14,447 bases of DNA from Lentisphaeria bacterium UBA1732 (GTDB lineage: Bacteria; Verrucomicrobiota; Lentisphaeria; Victivallales; UBA1829). The position numbers were made by a program, and so were the translations under genes. The stretch is taken from NCBI GenBank assembly GCA_002315855.1, contig DCIG01000063.1, positions 1 to 14,447 of the forward strand. The letters are read 5' to 3'. The number at the start of each line of letters is the position of its first letter. The first letter of the stretch is position 1. This document shows positions 1 to 8,162 of the stretch, piece after piece. A model generated the notes under the pieces. The model was not told where the DNA came from. It searched no databases and saw only the letters and a program-made list of their open reading frames with translations.

Positions 1-1
1 G

Positions 2-142
2 TGGACGCTTTTGCCGATTTTTAGGCTTGAAACAACCACCGTCAAGACGGAATCCGGCATGAAACGCTGGACAACAGAATCTGTCTCAAGAGATCACCTG
101 TTTATGGAAATGCTCGGCATGGAATCATCGTGCAGCAATTAG
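2..142 (+). CDS. 3' end of an unidentified plus-strand gene (partial)
   Basis: The plus-strand frame is open from the left edge to a TAG at 140-142, giving about 46 residues that begin WTLLPIFRLETT and end MEMLGMESSCSN. A strong plus-strand intrinsic terminator about 80 bases downstream supports this being a real gene end that converges on the secretion operon. The fragment has no motif I recognise. It is mixed polar and hydrophobic with no obvious membrane segment, so I do not assign a function. Confidence is limited because an open frame of this length could occur by chance; the downstream terminator is the main support. Confidence 0.45.
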   Translation, partial: WTLLPIFRLETTTVKTESGMKRWTTESVSRDHLFMEMLGMESSCSN

Positions 143-316
143 CCCACTTTTAGGTTTGCATAAAGCAGCAGTTTTTCAGAAAGGCATGTTCCCCTTCTCG
201 CGGGGTCTTTCTCTGTTTCGTGTCTGCTGAATAATTTATTTAGCAGACACTGTTTTTTTCTCATATCCGGTCTTTTTCAAATCTTTCCGTCAATGACTTC
301 TGAAATCGCACTGTTT
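143..316. other. Convergent intergenic region
   Basis: This stretch separates the end of the plus-strand gene from the end of the minus-strand operon. It contains the strong hairpin terminator at 220-259. It also holds a weaker CCCC/GGGG hairpin (191-205) that can be extended by AGAAAG (178-183) pairing with CTTTCT (207-212) across a bulge. I see no minus-strand hairpin followed by a T-run, so the operon's own terminator is not obvious. No small gene is supported. Confidence 0.6.
220..259 (+). terminator. Rho-independent terminator of the plus-strand gene
   Basis: A perfect 9-bp stem pairs GTGTCTGCT (220-228) with AGCAGACAC (242-250). The AT-rich interior can extend the pairing to nearly the whole 13-nt loop. 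A run of seven T follows at 253-259 on the plus strand. The minus-strand side of the hairpin is followed by a purine-rich stretch (GAAACAGAGAAAG) rather than Ts, so it should act only on plus-strand transcripts. Confidence 0.85.
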
Positions 317-2035
317 TCACATCGCCTGAAAATTCACTTTCCAGATTCGCGCAATTCCTTCCTCGTCGATATACACGAACCACGGTTCCAATCCCCTCCC
401 GCTCAAATATTTCCGTATCTTTTCAAGGTCAGATTCATTCTTGTAATCACTCTTTGAAAATAGATGGTAGGTCCTGCGCATTTCAGTGCGGTCTTCCGAG
501 GCTGGAAGCGGTGCCAGAACACAGGCCCGCCAGGACAGCACCGGCAGCCAGAGCGGATCAGGCAGATTTTCCGAATCATACAGCAGAAACGCATTCTCCG
601 GCGTAAACTTCTTCACCTCTTCCGCCAGACGGATGGTGTCATCCTGTTTCGGTTGCGACGGAAATTCAATCGCGTATCGTACCATGCCGACGACCATAAC
701 CAGCACTGACAATAGATACATCACGCGGCGAGGATTGCCGAAACGTTTGATAAGCAGAACAAAGGCCCCGCCCGAAAAAATGGACAGTGGAATCGCACTG
801 GCGGCAAGAAAACGCGTCGGCGCGAACCACGTGAATTCTTCTTCGCAGAAATACAGCGTATACAGGCGAATCCCGTACTCCGTAATCAGGAAGCAGAGAA
901 ACGGACAGAGAAACCACGCCAGCATCAGCCCCAGTGCCGCCTTTTCCGGCTTGCTTTTCAGCGTTTTCTTCGCGTAAACCATCCCGAAAACAGCTCCCGC
1001 AAGCGGAAGTCCCAGCAGCTCCAGCATATGCAGTGCCGTGGTCATGGGATCGCTTGTCAGATGGAACGTATCACCGGAAGAATGAATCTGTATGAGCCGG
1101 GGATTTACCAGTATCGCCAGAACCGCCGCTGGAATCCCCGTGCCGAACATCCGTATCAATGCCCGCCGTGTCAGTGTGGTATGCGTGGCAAAATAAATGA
1201 CCGCCCACCCCGGCAGTACGACAAGCGAGGTCAGAAGCGTCATGTGGTGCGTCAATGCAAATGACGTCCAAAGCAAAATCGCCGCCGCATGGTCCCGAAT
1301 CATCGGCTGCGGAAGCAGTGCATACCACACCAGCGCGGAAAAAAGCAGGAATCCGATCATGGAGGGATACCCGGCCCATGCCCACATACTGAAAAAAGTC
1401 CCCGCATTCCCCAAAAACACAAACGTCAGCCCCGCAAACCATCCTGCCGCCTTGCTTTTGAAAAGTTTTGCGCCCAGTCCTCCGATCAGCAGTGCAGACG
1501 GCACATACAGCGCCGTTTGCAGAATCTGTTCCGCCTTCGGTATGGCGCAATGAAAAATCGTCGCCAGTGCGGCGAGCAGCACATGCATCCCCTGCGGGTA
1601 CTGGACCTGTGTCGCAGCAAACGGTTCCCAGTCGGGGCACAGTGCAAACGTATTCAGTATTTTCTGGCTGATGATGGCGTGGTGTACACAATCCGTCCCC
1701 CGTGGCAGCAAATCGCGCCATTCCATGACATACCCGAAAAATAGCATCCCCGCGCACGAATACACAAGCACTTGCCAGTGCGTTTTGCACCAGACGAAAA
1801 GTCCCATGACACGCGTTTTCGCATCATGGGAAATAAAATCGAACAGGATATAAATGCAAACAACCGGCGGCAGAATACATCCGCCCATGAATTGTCCTGC
1901 GCGTGTGCTGAAAAGCTGTACCGTAATCACAAAAGCCAGCATGGAGGCCATGCCGAATCCGAAATCTCCTGCGTGAGGCGCGCCTTTCCGGACAAACAGA
2001 ATTGAGCCAATAAATAAAATCAGCAGGAAAAGCAT
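317..2035 (-). CDS. Multipass membrane protein, GT-C glycosyltransferase-like
   Basis: A 572-residue integral membrane protein with about 12-14 hydrophobic segments across residues 1-455 and a soluble C-terminal part of ~115 residues. The layout resembles GT-C fold glycosyltransferases and related uncharacterised polytopic families. There is a large first loop with an acidic/His motif (RGTDCVHHA, 112-120), then DWEPF (135-139) and YPQGMH (146-151), and a later AGYPSMIGF (221-229). If so, it would transfer sugar from a polyprenyl-phosphate donor on the outer face of the inner membrane, but the exact substrate is unknown. It starts only 9 nt after the gspK stop and is in the same frame (TAA TCC GCG GCT ATG), with no convincing Shine-Dalgarno, which suggests translational coupling to gspK. 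It is not a standard T2SS component. It may modify secreted or envelope proteins, or may merely be co-transcribed. The family assignment comes from topology and loop motifs only. Confidence 0.7.
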   Translation of the reverse strand: MLFLLILFIGSILFVRKGAPHAGDFGFGMASMLAFVITVQLFSTRAGQFMGGCILPPVVCIYILFDFISHDAKTRVMGLFVWCKTHWQVLVYSCAGMLFFGYVMEWRDLLPRGTDCVHHAIISQKILNTFALCPDWEPFAATQVQYPQGMHVLLAALATIFHCAIPKAEQILQTALYVPSALLIGGLGAKLFKSKAAGWFAGLTFVFLGNAGTFFSMWAWAGYPSMIGFLLFSALVWYALLPQPMIRDHAAAILLWTSFALTHHMTLLTSLVVLPGWAVIYFATHTTLTRRALIRMFGTGIPAAVLAILVNPRLIQIHSSGDTFHLTSDPMTTALHMLELLGLPLAGAVFGMVYAKKTLKSKPEKAALGLMLAWFLCPFLCFLITEYGIRLYTLYFCEEEFTWFAPTRFLAASAIPLSIFSGGAFVLLIKRFGNPRRVMYLLSVLVMVVGMVRYAIEFPSQPKQDDTIRLAEEVKKFTPENAFLLYDSENLPDPLWLPVLSWRACVLAPLPASEDRTEMRRTYHLFSKSDYKNESDLEKIRKYLSGRGLEPWFVYIDEEGIARIWKVNFQAM

Positions 2036-2044
2036 AGCCGCGGA

Positions 2045-3148
2045 TTAGAACCACATCCATTCATAGAACGGCACGGTCCCGCTTTCTGCTCCGCCGATCG
2101 GCTGATTCGAGTACGTGAAGACAAGTCGTTTGCCCGGAGTCTTTTCCGCAAGCTCTTCCCCTTTTTCATCGTATTGCGCCGGACGAATCGTTACCGTGAT
2201 GACATCCGTGGTATCCCACCGCACAAAATTCCCCAGCTTGTTCAGGATTTCTTCATCCACGCTGTCCGTCAGCGGTACTCGTTCCACGGAATTGAGTTCT
2301 TCGATCCCCATGCGCAGCTCTTCTATCTCATCTTCTTCCAGCCCCGCACAGTAATACAGCCAGTCATCCGTAACTCCCCAGATATCCGGGTTCCCGTCCA
2401 GCGTTACACCGGCAATGGCAGGAGGAATCAGGCGGATATAGGAAAGCCGCCCGTCCCGGTCCACGGGGAAGAATGTCTTCAGTTCCGGAATATAGCCGTA
2501 TTCGTTGCGGTCCAGAATTGCGCTGTTGCGCGGAAGCGGATACGCATTGAACAAATCATAGTATTCATCGATTTCATAGCTGTCATCATCAATCGGCGTA
2601 TCATCGCTGTCCACATAGTCCTGAATGCGGTTCTGAAGGAATGTAATCAGTTCCTCCATATCGTAGTCGTCATCGGAGTAGTTGTTGAATTCCGCCAGTC
2701 CGTCCCGGTAATAATCATCCGTCAGTGTAACCGGGCTGGACCCATCCTGAATCGTGAAAGTTACCCATGTCCCGTAGTAATTCATCGTATGCGGCACACA
2801 GTCCGGCAGATACCGGTCATGGTTGTAGTCGATGTAATTGTCTTCCTGAAGACTGACTGACCCGAATAGCTGTCGTTCCGCCGAAATCAAATACTGTATG
2901 CGTGCCGCCATCCCCTCATTCACGTAGAAACTGCGCTGTAGCTGGACAAACGGTCTGACGGTAAATGCACTGGATTTGGAAATCGCCATCACCATGGTCG
3001 CCAGAGATGTCCCTGTTATGACCAGAAGCAGCACTGCAATCAGCGCAATTCCGGCCTGACGTTTCCGTCTCATGCGGAATAAGCGGCGGCGTGCCGCCAG
3101 GTTGCCGTCATCATGAATGCGGCTCTTTTTCCCGAATATGCTTCTCAT
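2045..3148 (-). CDS. gspK: GspK-like minor pseudopilin
   Basis: This 367-residue protein is the large minor pseudopilin that caps the T2SS pseudopilus with GspI and GspJ. A basic leader (residues 1-33, ending RMRRKRQAG) precedes the hydrophobic helix IALIAVLLLVITGT. Cleavage is expected between Gly33 and Ile34. The +5 residue is Ala rather than the Glu of other pseudopilins, a known GspK hallmark. YVNEGMAARIQYL (75-87) matches the usual segment after the helix. The length suits the family (~300-370). The body is strikingly acidic, with Asp/Glu/Tyr-rich stretches at 144-200 and 269-300. The start is the ATG of an ATGA overlap with the gspJ stop, implying coupled translation. Met26 is a possible shorter start but has no better ribosome site. 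It is the last canonical gsp gene of the operon. Confidence 0.88.
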   Translation of the reverse strand: MRSIFGKKSRIHDDGNLAARRRLFRMRRKRQAGIALIAVLLLVITGTSLATMVMAISKSSAFTVRPFVQLQRSFYVNEGMAARIQYLISAERQLFGSVSLQEDNYIDYNHDRYLPDCVPHTMNYYGTWVTFTIQDGSSPVTLTDDYYRDGLAEFNNYSDDDYDMEELITFLQNRIQDYVDSDDTPIDDDSYEIDEYYDLFNAYPLPRNSAILDRNEYGYIPELKTFFPVDRDGRLSYIRLIPPAIAGVTLDGNPDIWGVTDDWLYYCAGLEEDEIEELRMGIEELNSVERVPLTDSVDEEILNKLGNFVRWDTTDVITVTIRPAQYDEKGEELAEKTPGKRLVFTYSNQPIGGAESGTVPFYEWMWF

Positions 3149-3843
3149 TCGTCAATCGTCTGCAATCCGCCGTATGCACTGTTGCTGCCGGATGCGGCTG
3201 TACGGCGCAGCCAGCATTCTTCGGACCCGTCTTTCCACTTGATTGTCAGCTGGACCGCGTGGGGGATGAAATCATAGTCTTCCCGGCTCCAGTATTCGCG
3301 CCACACCACCGTTTCTCCATCCAGGTCTACGCCCGCATATAGAAACGATATGGAATCCACATCGGACGTGATGACTTCTGACTCGTAGGGCATTTCTTCC
3401 ACATCTTCCATCCACGGAAGTCGCGGAAACTTGCTGTATTCCGCAATCAGATCGCCATTGTCTTCCAGATACACTCGCACAAAGAACAGACATCCCGTGT
3501 CCTGATCATACGAACGGCGGAGTGTTGTAAAATGAATGAAATCCTCTTCGCCCATGAAAACCTGATATGTATCATCATATTCGTCTTCATAGACCCAGTT
3601 GAATGGTATCATATTGCGGAAGCACCCGTCCATCAGCTGATCCACATTGACAAGTTTTTTCAGCCGTGTTGTAACCTTCTGGGCAGACGCCACGGATTTG
3701 TAGAATGTATGAGACGCAAATCCGATAATCCCCGCCACGGAAAGCATGATGCCGGTCGCGGCCACCAGTTCCATCAGCGTGAAGAAACGGCGGCTTGTCC
3801 CTCTGCGTCCGCTCTTATTCCGGAACAAGACCGTAGTCTTCAT
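3145..3843 (-). CDS. gspJ: GspJ-like minor pseudopilin
   Basis: A 232-residue minor pseudopilin expected at the tip of the T2SS pseudopilus with GspI and GspK. The basic leader ends RRF, followed by FTLMELVAATGIMLS with Glu at +5 of the mature protein. The -1 residue is Phe20 instead of the usual Gly. Downstream features match GspJ: FRNMIPFNWVYEDEY (75-89), and the C-terminal pattern of a Trp-rich segment (WREYW, 181-185) then PHAVQLTIKW (194-203). I chose the ATG at 3843 over an in-frame TTG at 3858, because AAAGGA sits six bases before the ATG. This start lies inside the end of gspI, overlapping by 29 nt. The stop overlaps the gspK start (ATGA). Confidence 0.88.
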   Translation of the reverse strand: MKTTVLFRNKSGRRGTSRRFFTLMELVAATGIMLSVAGIIGFASHTFYKSVASAQKVTTRLKKLVNVDQLMDGCFRNMIPFNWVYEDEYDDTYQVFMGEEDFIHFTTLRRSYDQDTGCLFFVRVYLEDNGDLIAEYSKFPRLPWMEDVEEMPYESEVITSDVDSISFLYAGVDLDGETVVWREYWSREDYDFIPHAVQLTIKWKDGSEECWLRRTAASGSNSAYGGLQTIDE

Positions 3844-4279
3844 AAATAATCCTTTCAATCAGAAGTTCATCCACCACATCTCGGTTCCCTGCCCGGTTGA
3901 TTGCATACAGCTCAATTACACAGAGTTCCAGCGGAAGTTGTCCGTCTATGTTCAAATAGTCTTCGTATATCTGCTCATCATCCACTTCTTCGTAGGACAC
4001 GGATATTTCGTAATCCTTGTACGGAAAGAAATCTTCAGGAACTTCCTGCTCATCCCAGCGGTGAAGCAGAATATATTCCGCCGCCTGCGACAGCATGTGC
4101 GTATAATGCCACTGCTGTTCCGCTTTTGTCAGCTGCGCTCGCGCCGATGTCGTCATCTGAAACAGCGTCGCCAGCGAAACCGCCAGAATACCCAGCGATA
4201 CCACCACTTCTACAAGCGTGAAGCCATGCTTCCGGCGGATTACTCCGTTTTGTCTTTTCATTCCTGTATGCTTTTTCAT
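3815..4279 (-). CDS. gspI: GspI-like minor pseudopilin
   Basis: A 154-residue minor pseudopilin, near the usual GspI size of ~120-150. The leader ends RRKHG (Gly19), followed by FTLVEVVVSLGILAVSLATLF with Glu at +5, a canonical prepilin peptidase site and the one closest to consensus in this cluster. The ALA/LATLFQMTTSARAQLTKAEQQ stretch after the helix is typical of GspI. In known systems GspI nucleates the tip complex with J and K. The ATG overlaps the gspH stop by 4 nt (ATGA), implying translational coupling. A second Met at residue 7 has poor ribosome-site spacing, so I keep the first. Assignment as I rather than another minor pseudopilin rests on size, helix sequence and position between H and J. 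Confidence 0.85.
   Translation of the reverse strand: MKKHTGMKRQNGVIRRKHGFTLVEVVVSLGILAVSLATLFQMTTSARAQLTKAEQQWHYTHMLSQAAEYILLHRWDEQEVPEDFFPYKDYEISVSYEEVDDEQIYEDYLNIDGQLPLELCVIELYAINRAGNRDVVDELLIERIIYEDYGLVPE
3850..3855 (-). promoter_or_regulatory. Shine-Dalgarno that fixes the gspJ start
   Basis: AAAGGA on the minus strand lies six bases upstream of the ATG at 3841-3843 and inside the gspI coding sequence. It favours this ATG over the in-frame TTG at 3856-3858, which would place the ribosome site inside the coding region. Confidence 0.75.
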
Positions 4280-4761
4280 AATCTCACGGAATTATCTGTA
4301 CCGCTGTGGGTTACCACAAGCACTCCGGTCAGGGCGGATATGGAAAATTCATACAGCTGATTCCGGCATTTCATTTGAAAATTGTGGACGGAGGATGCCC
4401 CGCCATCCGGGAAAAATCGGAACACTTCAACGTAGTCTTCTTCCGTTTCAATGGAAAATTCTTCCGGAAGTTTCCATTTTATGTACTGCAGTAATTCTGG
4501 AGTATCGTTCTCGTCAAGACGGTTCGGATCCGCCATCACGAATGCCCGCGATTCCGGAATATATAGAATGGACCGGTCTTCGGCATACGTCATGGATGAC
4601 GCTCGAACTCGCCCGCAGAATGCTTCAAAATCAACAGAGCATCGTTCGACGATTCGGCTTGTGGACTCAGGTCGGAGCGCTCGCGTCACCAATGACCCTG
4701 CTATGGCCATAATGACGATTACAACGACGACTTCGACCAAAGTAAACGGAGAACGCTTCAT
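4276..4761 (-). CDS. gspH: GspH-like minor pseudopilin
   Basis: A 161-residue pseudopilin, the usual GspH length. A very short leader (MKRSP) is followed by FTLVEVVVVIVIMAIAGSLV with Glu at +5. The -1 residue is Pro5 rather than Gly, which is unusual because proline next to a cleaved bond generally hinders proteolysis. The C-terminal part, FRFFPDGGASS (114-124) followed by a strand ending ISALTGVLVV (141-150), matches the conserved GspH/FimT ending. In the T2SS it bridges the tip and the GspG shaft. GGAAAG just upstream of the ATG provides a ribosome site. It starts 48 nt after gspG and its stop overlaps the gspI start. Confidence 0.87.
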   Translation of the reverse strand: MKRSPFTLVEVVVVIVIMAIAGSLVTRALRPESTSRIVERCSVDFEAFCGRVRASSMTYAEDRSILYIPESRAFVMADPNRLDENDTPELLQYIKWKLPEEFSIETEEDYVEVFRFFPDGGASSVHNFQMKCRNQLYEFSISALTGVLVVTHSGTDNSVRL

Positions 4762-4809
4762 GAATCTTTCCGGATTTCTTTCTGATTGATTTGATGTTCC
4801 TGAAACAGA

Positions 4810-5229
4810 TTAATCCCAGCTGGTAATATCTGCGTTCTTCCCTTCGCCGCCTTCCTGCATGTCGGCGCCGAATGTATACAGATCGTATTCACCGTGTTCG
4901 CCGGGGAATACGTACTGATATTCTCCGCCCCACGGGTCGGTCGGAATCTTGCTGGTGGAAATATACGGCCCTTCCCAGCGCGGATTCTCGTCTACGTTGG
5001 TCACAAGTCCGGTCAAATCGGACGGATAGGTGCCCACATCCAGCGCATAGCTCGAAAGTGCGTCTTTGAACAGACCGATCTGCGTCTGCGCGGCTCCCTT
5101 GCGTGAGCTTTCCAGATATTTCATATACATCGGGGTCGCAACACCGGCCAGCGTGACCAGAATCACAATCACGACCACCACTTCGATCAGGGTAAACGAA
5201 TGACGTTTGTTTCTGCGGTTCATTTTCAT
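4810..5229 (-). CDS. gspG: GspG, major pseudopilin
   Basis: A 139-residue major pseudopilin, the standard size, which polymerises into the T2SS pseudopilus that pushes substrates through the secretin. The leader ends RHS, then FTLIEVVVVIVILVTLAGVA with Glu at +5; the -1 residue is Ser11 rather than Gly. The globular part is textbook GspG: the KGAAQTQIGLFKDALSSYALD helix region (44-64), GTYPSDL (66-72), the PTDPWGGEYQYVFPG motif (96-110), and the C-terminal calcium-loop region ending GKNADITSWD (130-139). A strong AGAGGT ribosome site lies 7 nt before the ATG, fitting high expression of the shaft subunit. It lies 50 nt after gspF and 48 nt before gspH. Confidence 0.97.
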   Translation of the reverse strand: MKMNRRNKRHSFTLIEVVVVIVILVTLAGVATPMYMKYLESSRKGAAQTQIGLFKDALSSYALDVGTYPSDLTGLVTNVDENPRWEGPYISTSKIPTDPWGGEYQYVFPGEHGEYDLYTFGADMQEGGEGKNADITSWD

Positions 5230-5279
5230 TTGTAATACCTCTTTGTTTTTATGTTTTTTCTCGTTTTTGGTTGGTTCTC

Positions 5280-6485
5280 TTACGAAATTGCGTTCAAATC
5301 CATCATTGCCATGAAGATCGAAATCACGACCGTCAGCACGGCTCCTGCAAGAAGCAGAATGATGAGTGGTTCAAACAATGCAAGCAGACGCTTGATTTTC
5401 GCTCGCGTATCCGCTTCCAGATTGTCGGCAATGCGCACCAGCATATCGCCCACATTCCCCGATTCCTCGCCAACGCGAAGCATCGGAACCATTTCTTTCG
5501 GCACAAACGGATTCCCCAGCAGCGTCGCAGACAGCTTTTCGCCGCCTTTCAATCGCGATGCAATATTGGTGAACTGTGCCGCAACAATCGGATTGTGTAT
5601 CACGCGACCCGCAATCTTCACGGTTCGGATGATTTCCACATGGTTGGATGTCATGATGGACAGCGTTCGGATGAATCTGCACATTTCCAGGTCGGAAATA
5701 ATGCGTCCCAGCAGCGGTATTTTCAGTTTCCACTTGCTTGTCAGTACTTCGTAGGCGGTTTTCCCGTTCACTTTGATGTACAGATAACGCGCTCCGATAA
5801 TCGCCAGCGGTATCATCCACCACGCCCACTTCGCAATCGCACTGACTAGAATCAGGCGGTTCAGTGAGGCTGGCGTTTCACGTCCCATATCCGCAAAAAT
5901 CTTTGCAAACTTCGGAACGAATACCGTGAACAAAAGCACAATCACAATCAGCGTAACACACAGAATCACGGACGGATATATCGCACTCGATACGATGAAT
6001 CCTTTCAAATCCTTGCTTTCTCCCATGAACTTGTACAGCTGCACAAGCACTTCCGGCAGACAACCGGACTCTTCTCCGGATTCAATCAGGTTCGCATAGT
6101 AATCAGGAAACAGATTCCCGTGTGATCGCACCAGCTCGGAAAATTTCTTGCCTTCGTGCAATCCCTGTCGCATGGACGATACGAATGCTTTCTGTCGCGG
6201 ATCTTCCGAACTGTCCGCGATGATTCCCAAGGCTCGTTCCAGCGGAATGTACGCACTGAGCAGCGGCGTCAGCTGGCGCGTAAAGGCAAACGTGTCAATA
6301 CCGGACGATTTCTTGAACAGCTGGAACTTGCCTTTTCCGCCGATCGATGCTTCGCCCAAATACTGAACCGGTTTCAGCCGGCGCGAACGCAGCTTGCTCA
6401 AAGCCTCATTCTGATTATCGGCTTCAATCAGGATCTCGCGTGCTTTCTCGCCGCTGGCTGCGGCCATGTATTTATAAAGTCCCAT
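5280..6485 (-). CDS. gspF: GspF, inner-membrane platform protein
   Basis: A 401-residue polytopic inner-membrane protein, the normal GspF/PilC length. Two T2SF repeats are visible. The first contains FAFTRQLTPLLSAYIPLERAL (67-87) and SGEESGCLPEVL (136-147). The second contains RFIRTLSIM (270-278) and VGEESGNVGDML (338-349). Membrane segments fall near 168-192, 211-235 and 366-394. The N-terminal ~45 residues form the short cytoplasmic domain typical of the T2SS branch. It couples the GspE motor to pseudopilus assembly. AAGGAG ten bases before the ATG is a good ribosome site, and the gene starts 18 nt after the gspE stop. Nothing essential appears to be missing. Confidence 0.96.
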   Translation of the reverse strand: MGLYKYMAAASGEKAREILIEADNQNEALSKLRSRRLKPVQYLGEASIGGKGKFQLFKKSSGIDTFAFTRQLTPLLSAYIPLERALGIIADSSEDPRQKAFVSSMRQGLHEGKKFSELVRSHGNLFPDYYANLIESGEESGCLPEVLVQLYKFMGESKDLKGFIVSSAIYPSVILCVTLIVIVLLFTVFVPKFAKIFADMGRETPASLNRLILVSAIAKWAWWMIPLAIIGARYLYIKVNGKTAYEVLTSKWKLKIPLLGRIISDLEMCRFIRTLSIMTSNHVEIIRTVKIAGRVIHNPIVAAQFTNIASRLKGGEKLSATLLGNPFVPKEMVPMLRVGEESGNVGDMLVRIADNLEADTRAKIKRLLALFEPLIILLLAGAVLTVVISIFMAMMDLNAIS

Positions 6486-6503
6486 TTCCGGCTGTCTCCT
6501 TGA

Positions 6504-8141
6504 TTACATGTCTGCAACCGAGCGGTTTGCTTCTTCCATCGTCGTTATGCCCAGACGCACTTTCTCTTCCGCGTCCTGACGCAGCGTCCGCATACCGTTC
6601 TTCACCGCTATCTGCTCCAGCACACTGCTGTCTGCTTCACGGTTCACTGCAGAACGGAAATCATCGGTTACAGTAAGAAGCTCGAATACGCCCGAACGTC
6701 CCTTGTAGCCCGTCCCGCCGCAGCGTTTGCAGCGGTTTGTGGCGTCGCCCTTCTGTCCCGGAGGAAGTCCGATATATCCTGACCCGCCGCAATTCGTGCA
6801 GATTTTGCGCACAAGTCGCTGGGACAGTACACCGTACAGCGCAGACGATACAAGGAATGGTTCCACTCCCATATCAAGCAGTCGCGTAACTGCACCAACT
6901 GCATCGTTGGTGTGAAGTGTGCTCAGCACCAGGTGTCCTGTCAAGGCCGCATTGATCGCAATATCGGCCGTTTCACGGTCGCGGATTTCACCGACCAGAA
7001 TAATGTCAGGGTCCTGTCGCACAATACTGCGAAGTCCGGCCGCAAAGGTTACGCCGATTTTGGCATTGACCTGCACCTGGCACAAACCTGCTGTCTTGTA
7101 TTCCACAGGGTCTTCAATCGTGATGATTTTCTTTTTGCTGTCGTTCAGCTGGTTGATTACACTGTACAGCGTCGTCGTCTTGCCCGACCCGGTCGGTCCC
7201 ACCACCAGAATAATCCCGTAGGGAATGCTGATGAGCTTCTGGAACTCTTTCAAATGCGTTTCCGACATCCCCAGTGTCTTCAGGTCGAACGTCAATGCTT
7301 CCTGATTCAGCAGACGGAGCACGATACTTTCGCCCGTCAGAATCGGCAGCGTACTGATTCGCATATCCAGTTCATCATGGCCCAGTTTCACATTGGTGCG
7401 TCCGTCCTGAGGCAGACGGCTTTCTGCAATATTCAGGCCGCCGATCAGTTTGATTCTCGATGCAATCGCAGGGAACTGGTTCAGCGGACAGCTGATGATT
7501 TCCCGCAGTACACCGTCAATTCGGCACCGCACCGAAACCGTGTCTTCGCCCGGTTCCACGTGAATGTCGGATGCCCCGTCTTCCAGAGCACGCGTGAAAA
7601 TATCATTCACAAGTCGCACAATCTTGGCTTCACCCGCCATCGAGCGCAGTGATGCCTCATCGTCCGATTCTTTGAACTCTTCTTCTTCCTCGCCGATATT
7701 CTGCAGTCGCGCAAGCATTCGTTCCAGGAACGTCCGACGCACAAACTGGAACGACACTTTCAGATGCCAGCTCTTCAGAACCAGATACGTGATGTGTTCC
7801 AGGGAATACGGGTCCGCTACAAGGAAATTGATGCTCTCTTCGTCCCATTCGTATGGCACGCACAGATTCGCATTCAGGAAATCCTGAGGCGCATTGGGAT
7901 ACGGATCAGGCTGATGCAAATCGTTCTCATCAGGTGCGGGAATGTCGTAATACTGGGAATAGTACAGCGTCAGCTGCTGTTCGTTCACCGCACCGGATCG
8001 AACCAGATTGTAGTCCGCGTCACGAAGATCATTCGTGCTCGCTCCGGCTGCCGGATACGTCTCCGAAAATGCCGCAAGGCACTTCCGGAGATTTTCCCTC
8101 ATATCCGGGAACGACAGAGGTTTTGTGTTTTCAGTCGTCAT
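6504..8141 (-). CDS. gspE: GspE, type II secretion ATPase
   Basis: A 545-residue hexameric cytoplasmic ATPase that powers pseudopilus assembly. Residues 1-165 form the N-terminal N1E/MshEN-like region, followed by an acidic linker (EEEEE, 151-155) and the catalytic core. The core shows Walker A GPTGSGKT (315-322), the Asp box around TIEDPVEY (341-348), Walker B DIILVGEIRD (379-388) and the His box TGHLVLSTLHTNDA (401-414). A four-cysteine zinc-binding element (C448, C451, C471, C474) is present, as in GspE/PilB and unlike PilT retraction ATPases. All key catalytic residues are intact. GAGAGG precedes the ATG, which is 21 nt after the gspD stop. The downstream neighbour is its partner GspF. 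Confidence 0.97.
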   Translation of the reverse strand: MTTENTKPLSFPDMRENLRKCLAAFSETYPAAGASTNDLRDADYNLVRSGAVNEQQLTLYYSQYYDIPAPDENDLHQPDPYPNAPQDFLNANLCVPYEWDEESINFLVADPYSLEHITYLVLKSWHLKVSFQFVRRTFLERMLARLQNIGEEEEEFKESDDEASLRSMAGEAKIVRLVNDIFTRALEDGASDIHVEPGEDTVSVRCRIDGVLREIISCPLNQFPAIASRIKLIGGLNIAESRLPQDGRTNVKLGHDELDMRISTLPILTGESIVLRLLNQEALTFDLKTLGMSETHLKEFQKLISIPYGIILVVGPTGSGKTTTLYSVINQLNDSKKKIITIEDPVEYKTAGLCQVQVNAKIGVTFAAGLRSIVRQDPDIILVGEIRDRETADIAINAALTGHLVLSTLHTNDAVGAVTRLLDMGVEPFLVSSALYGVLSQRLVRKICTNCGGSGYIGLPPGQKGDATNRCKRCGGTGYKGRSGVFELLTVTDDFRSAVNREADSSVLEQIAVKNGMRTLRQDAEEKVRLGITTMEEANRSVADM

Positions 8142-8162
8142 GTGAAATCGCCTCTCTGAAAA

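Noticed and set aside
178..212. Second terminator formed by the CCCC/GGGG hairpin
   Set aside because: The GC stem is only 4 bp with a 7-nt bulge before the outer pairing, and no uninterrupted T-run follows on either strand; kept only as a note.
1071..1790. 239-residue minus-strand frame inside the GT-C-like gene, and similar long plus-strand frames
   Set aside because: They overlap a 572-codon membrane protein with coherent hydrophobic segments; the shadow translations are Cys/Arg/His-rich and lack domain structure.
3841..3858. TTG start at 3858 giving a GspJ five residues longer
   Set aside because: The ATG at 3843 has AAAGGA six bases upstream. Using the TTG would leave no ribosome site and put this one inside the gene.
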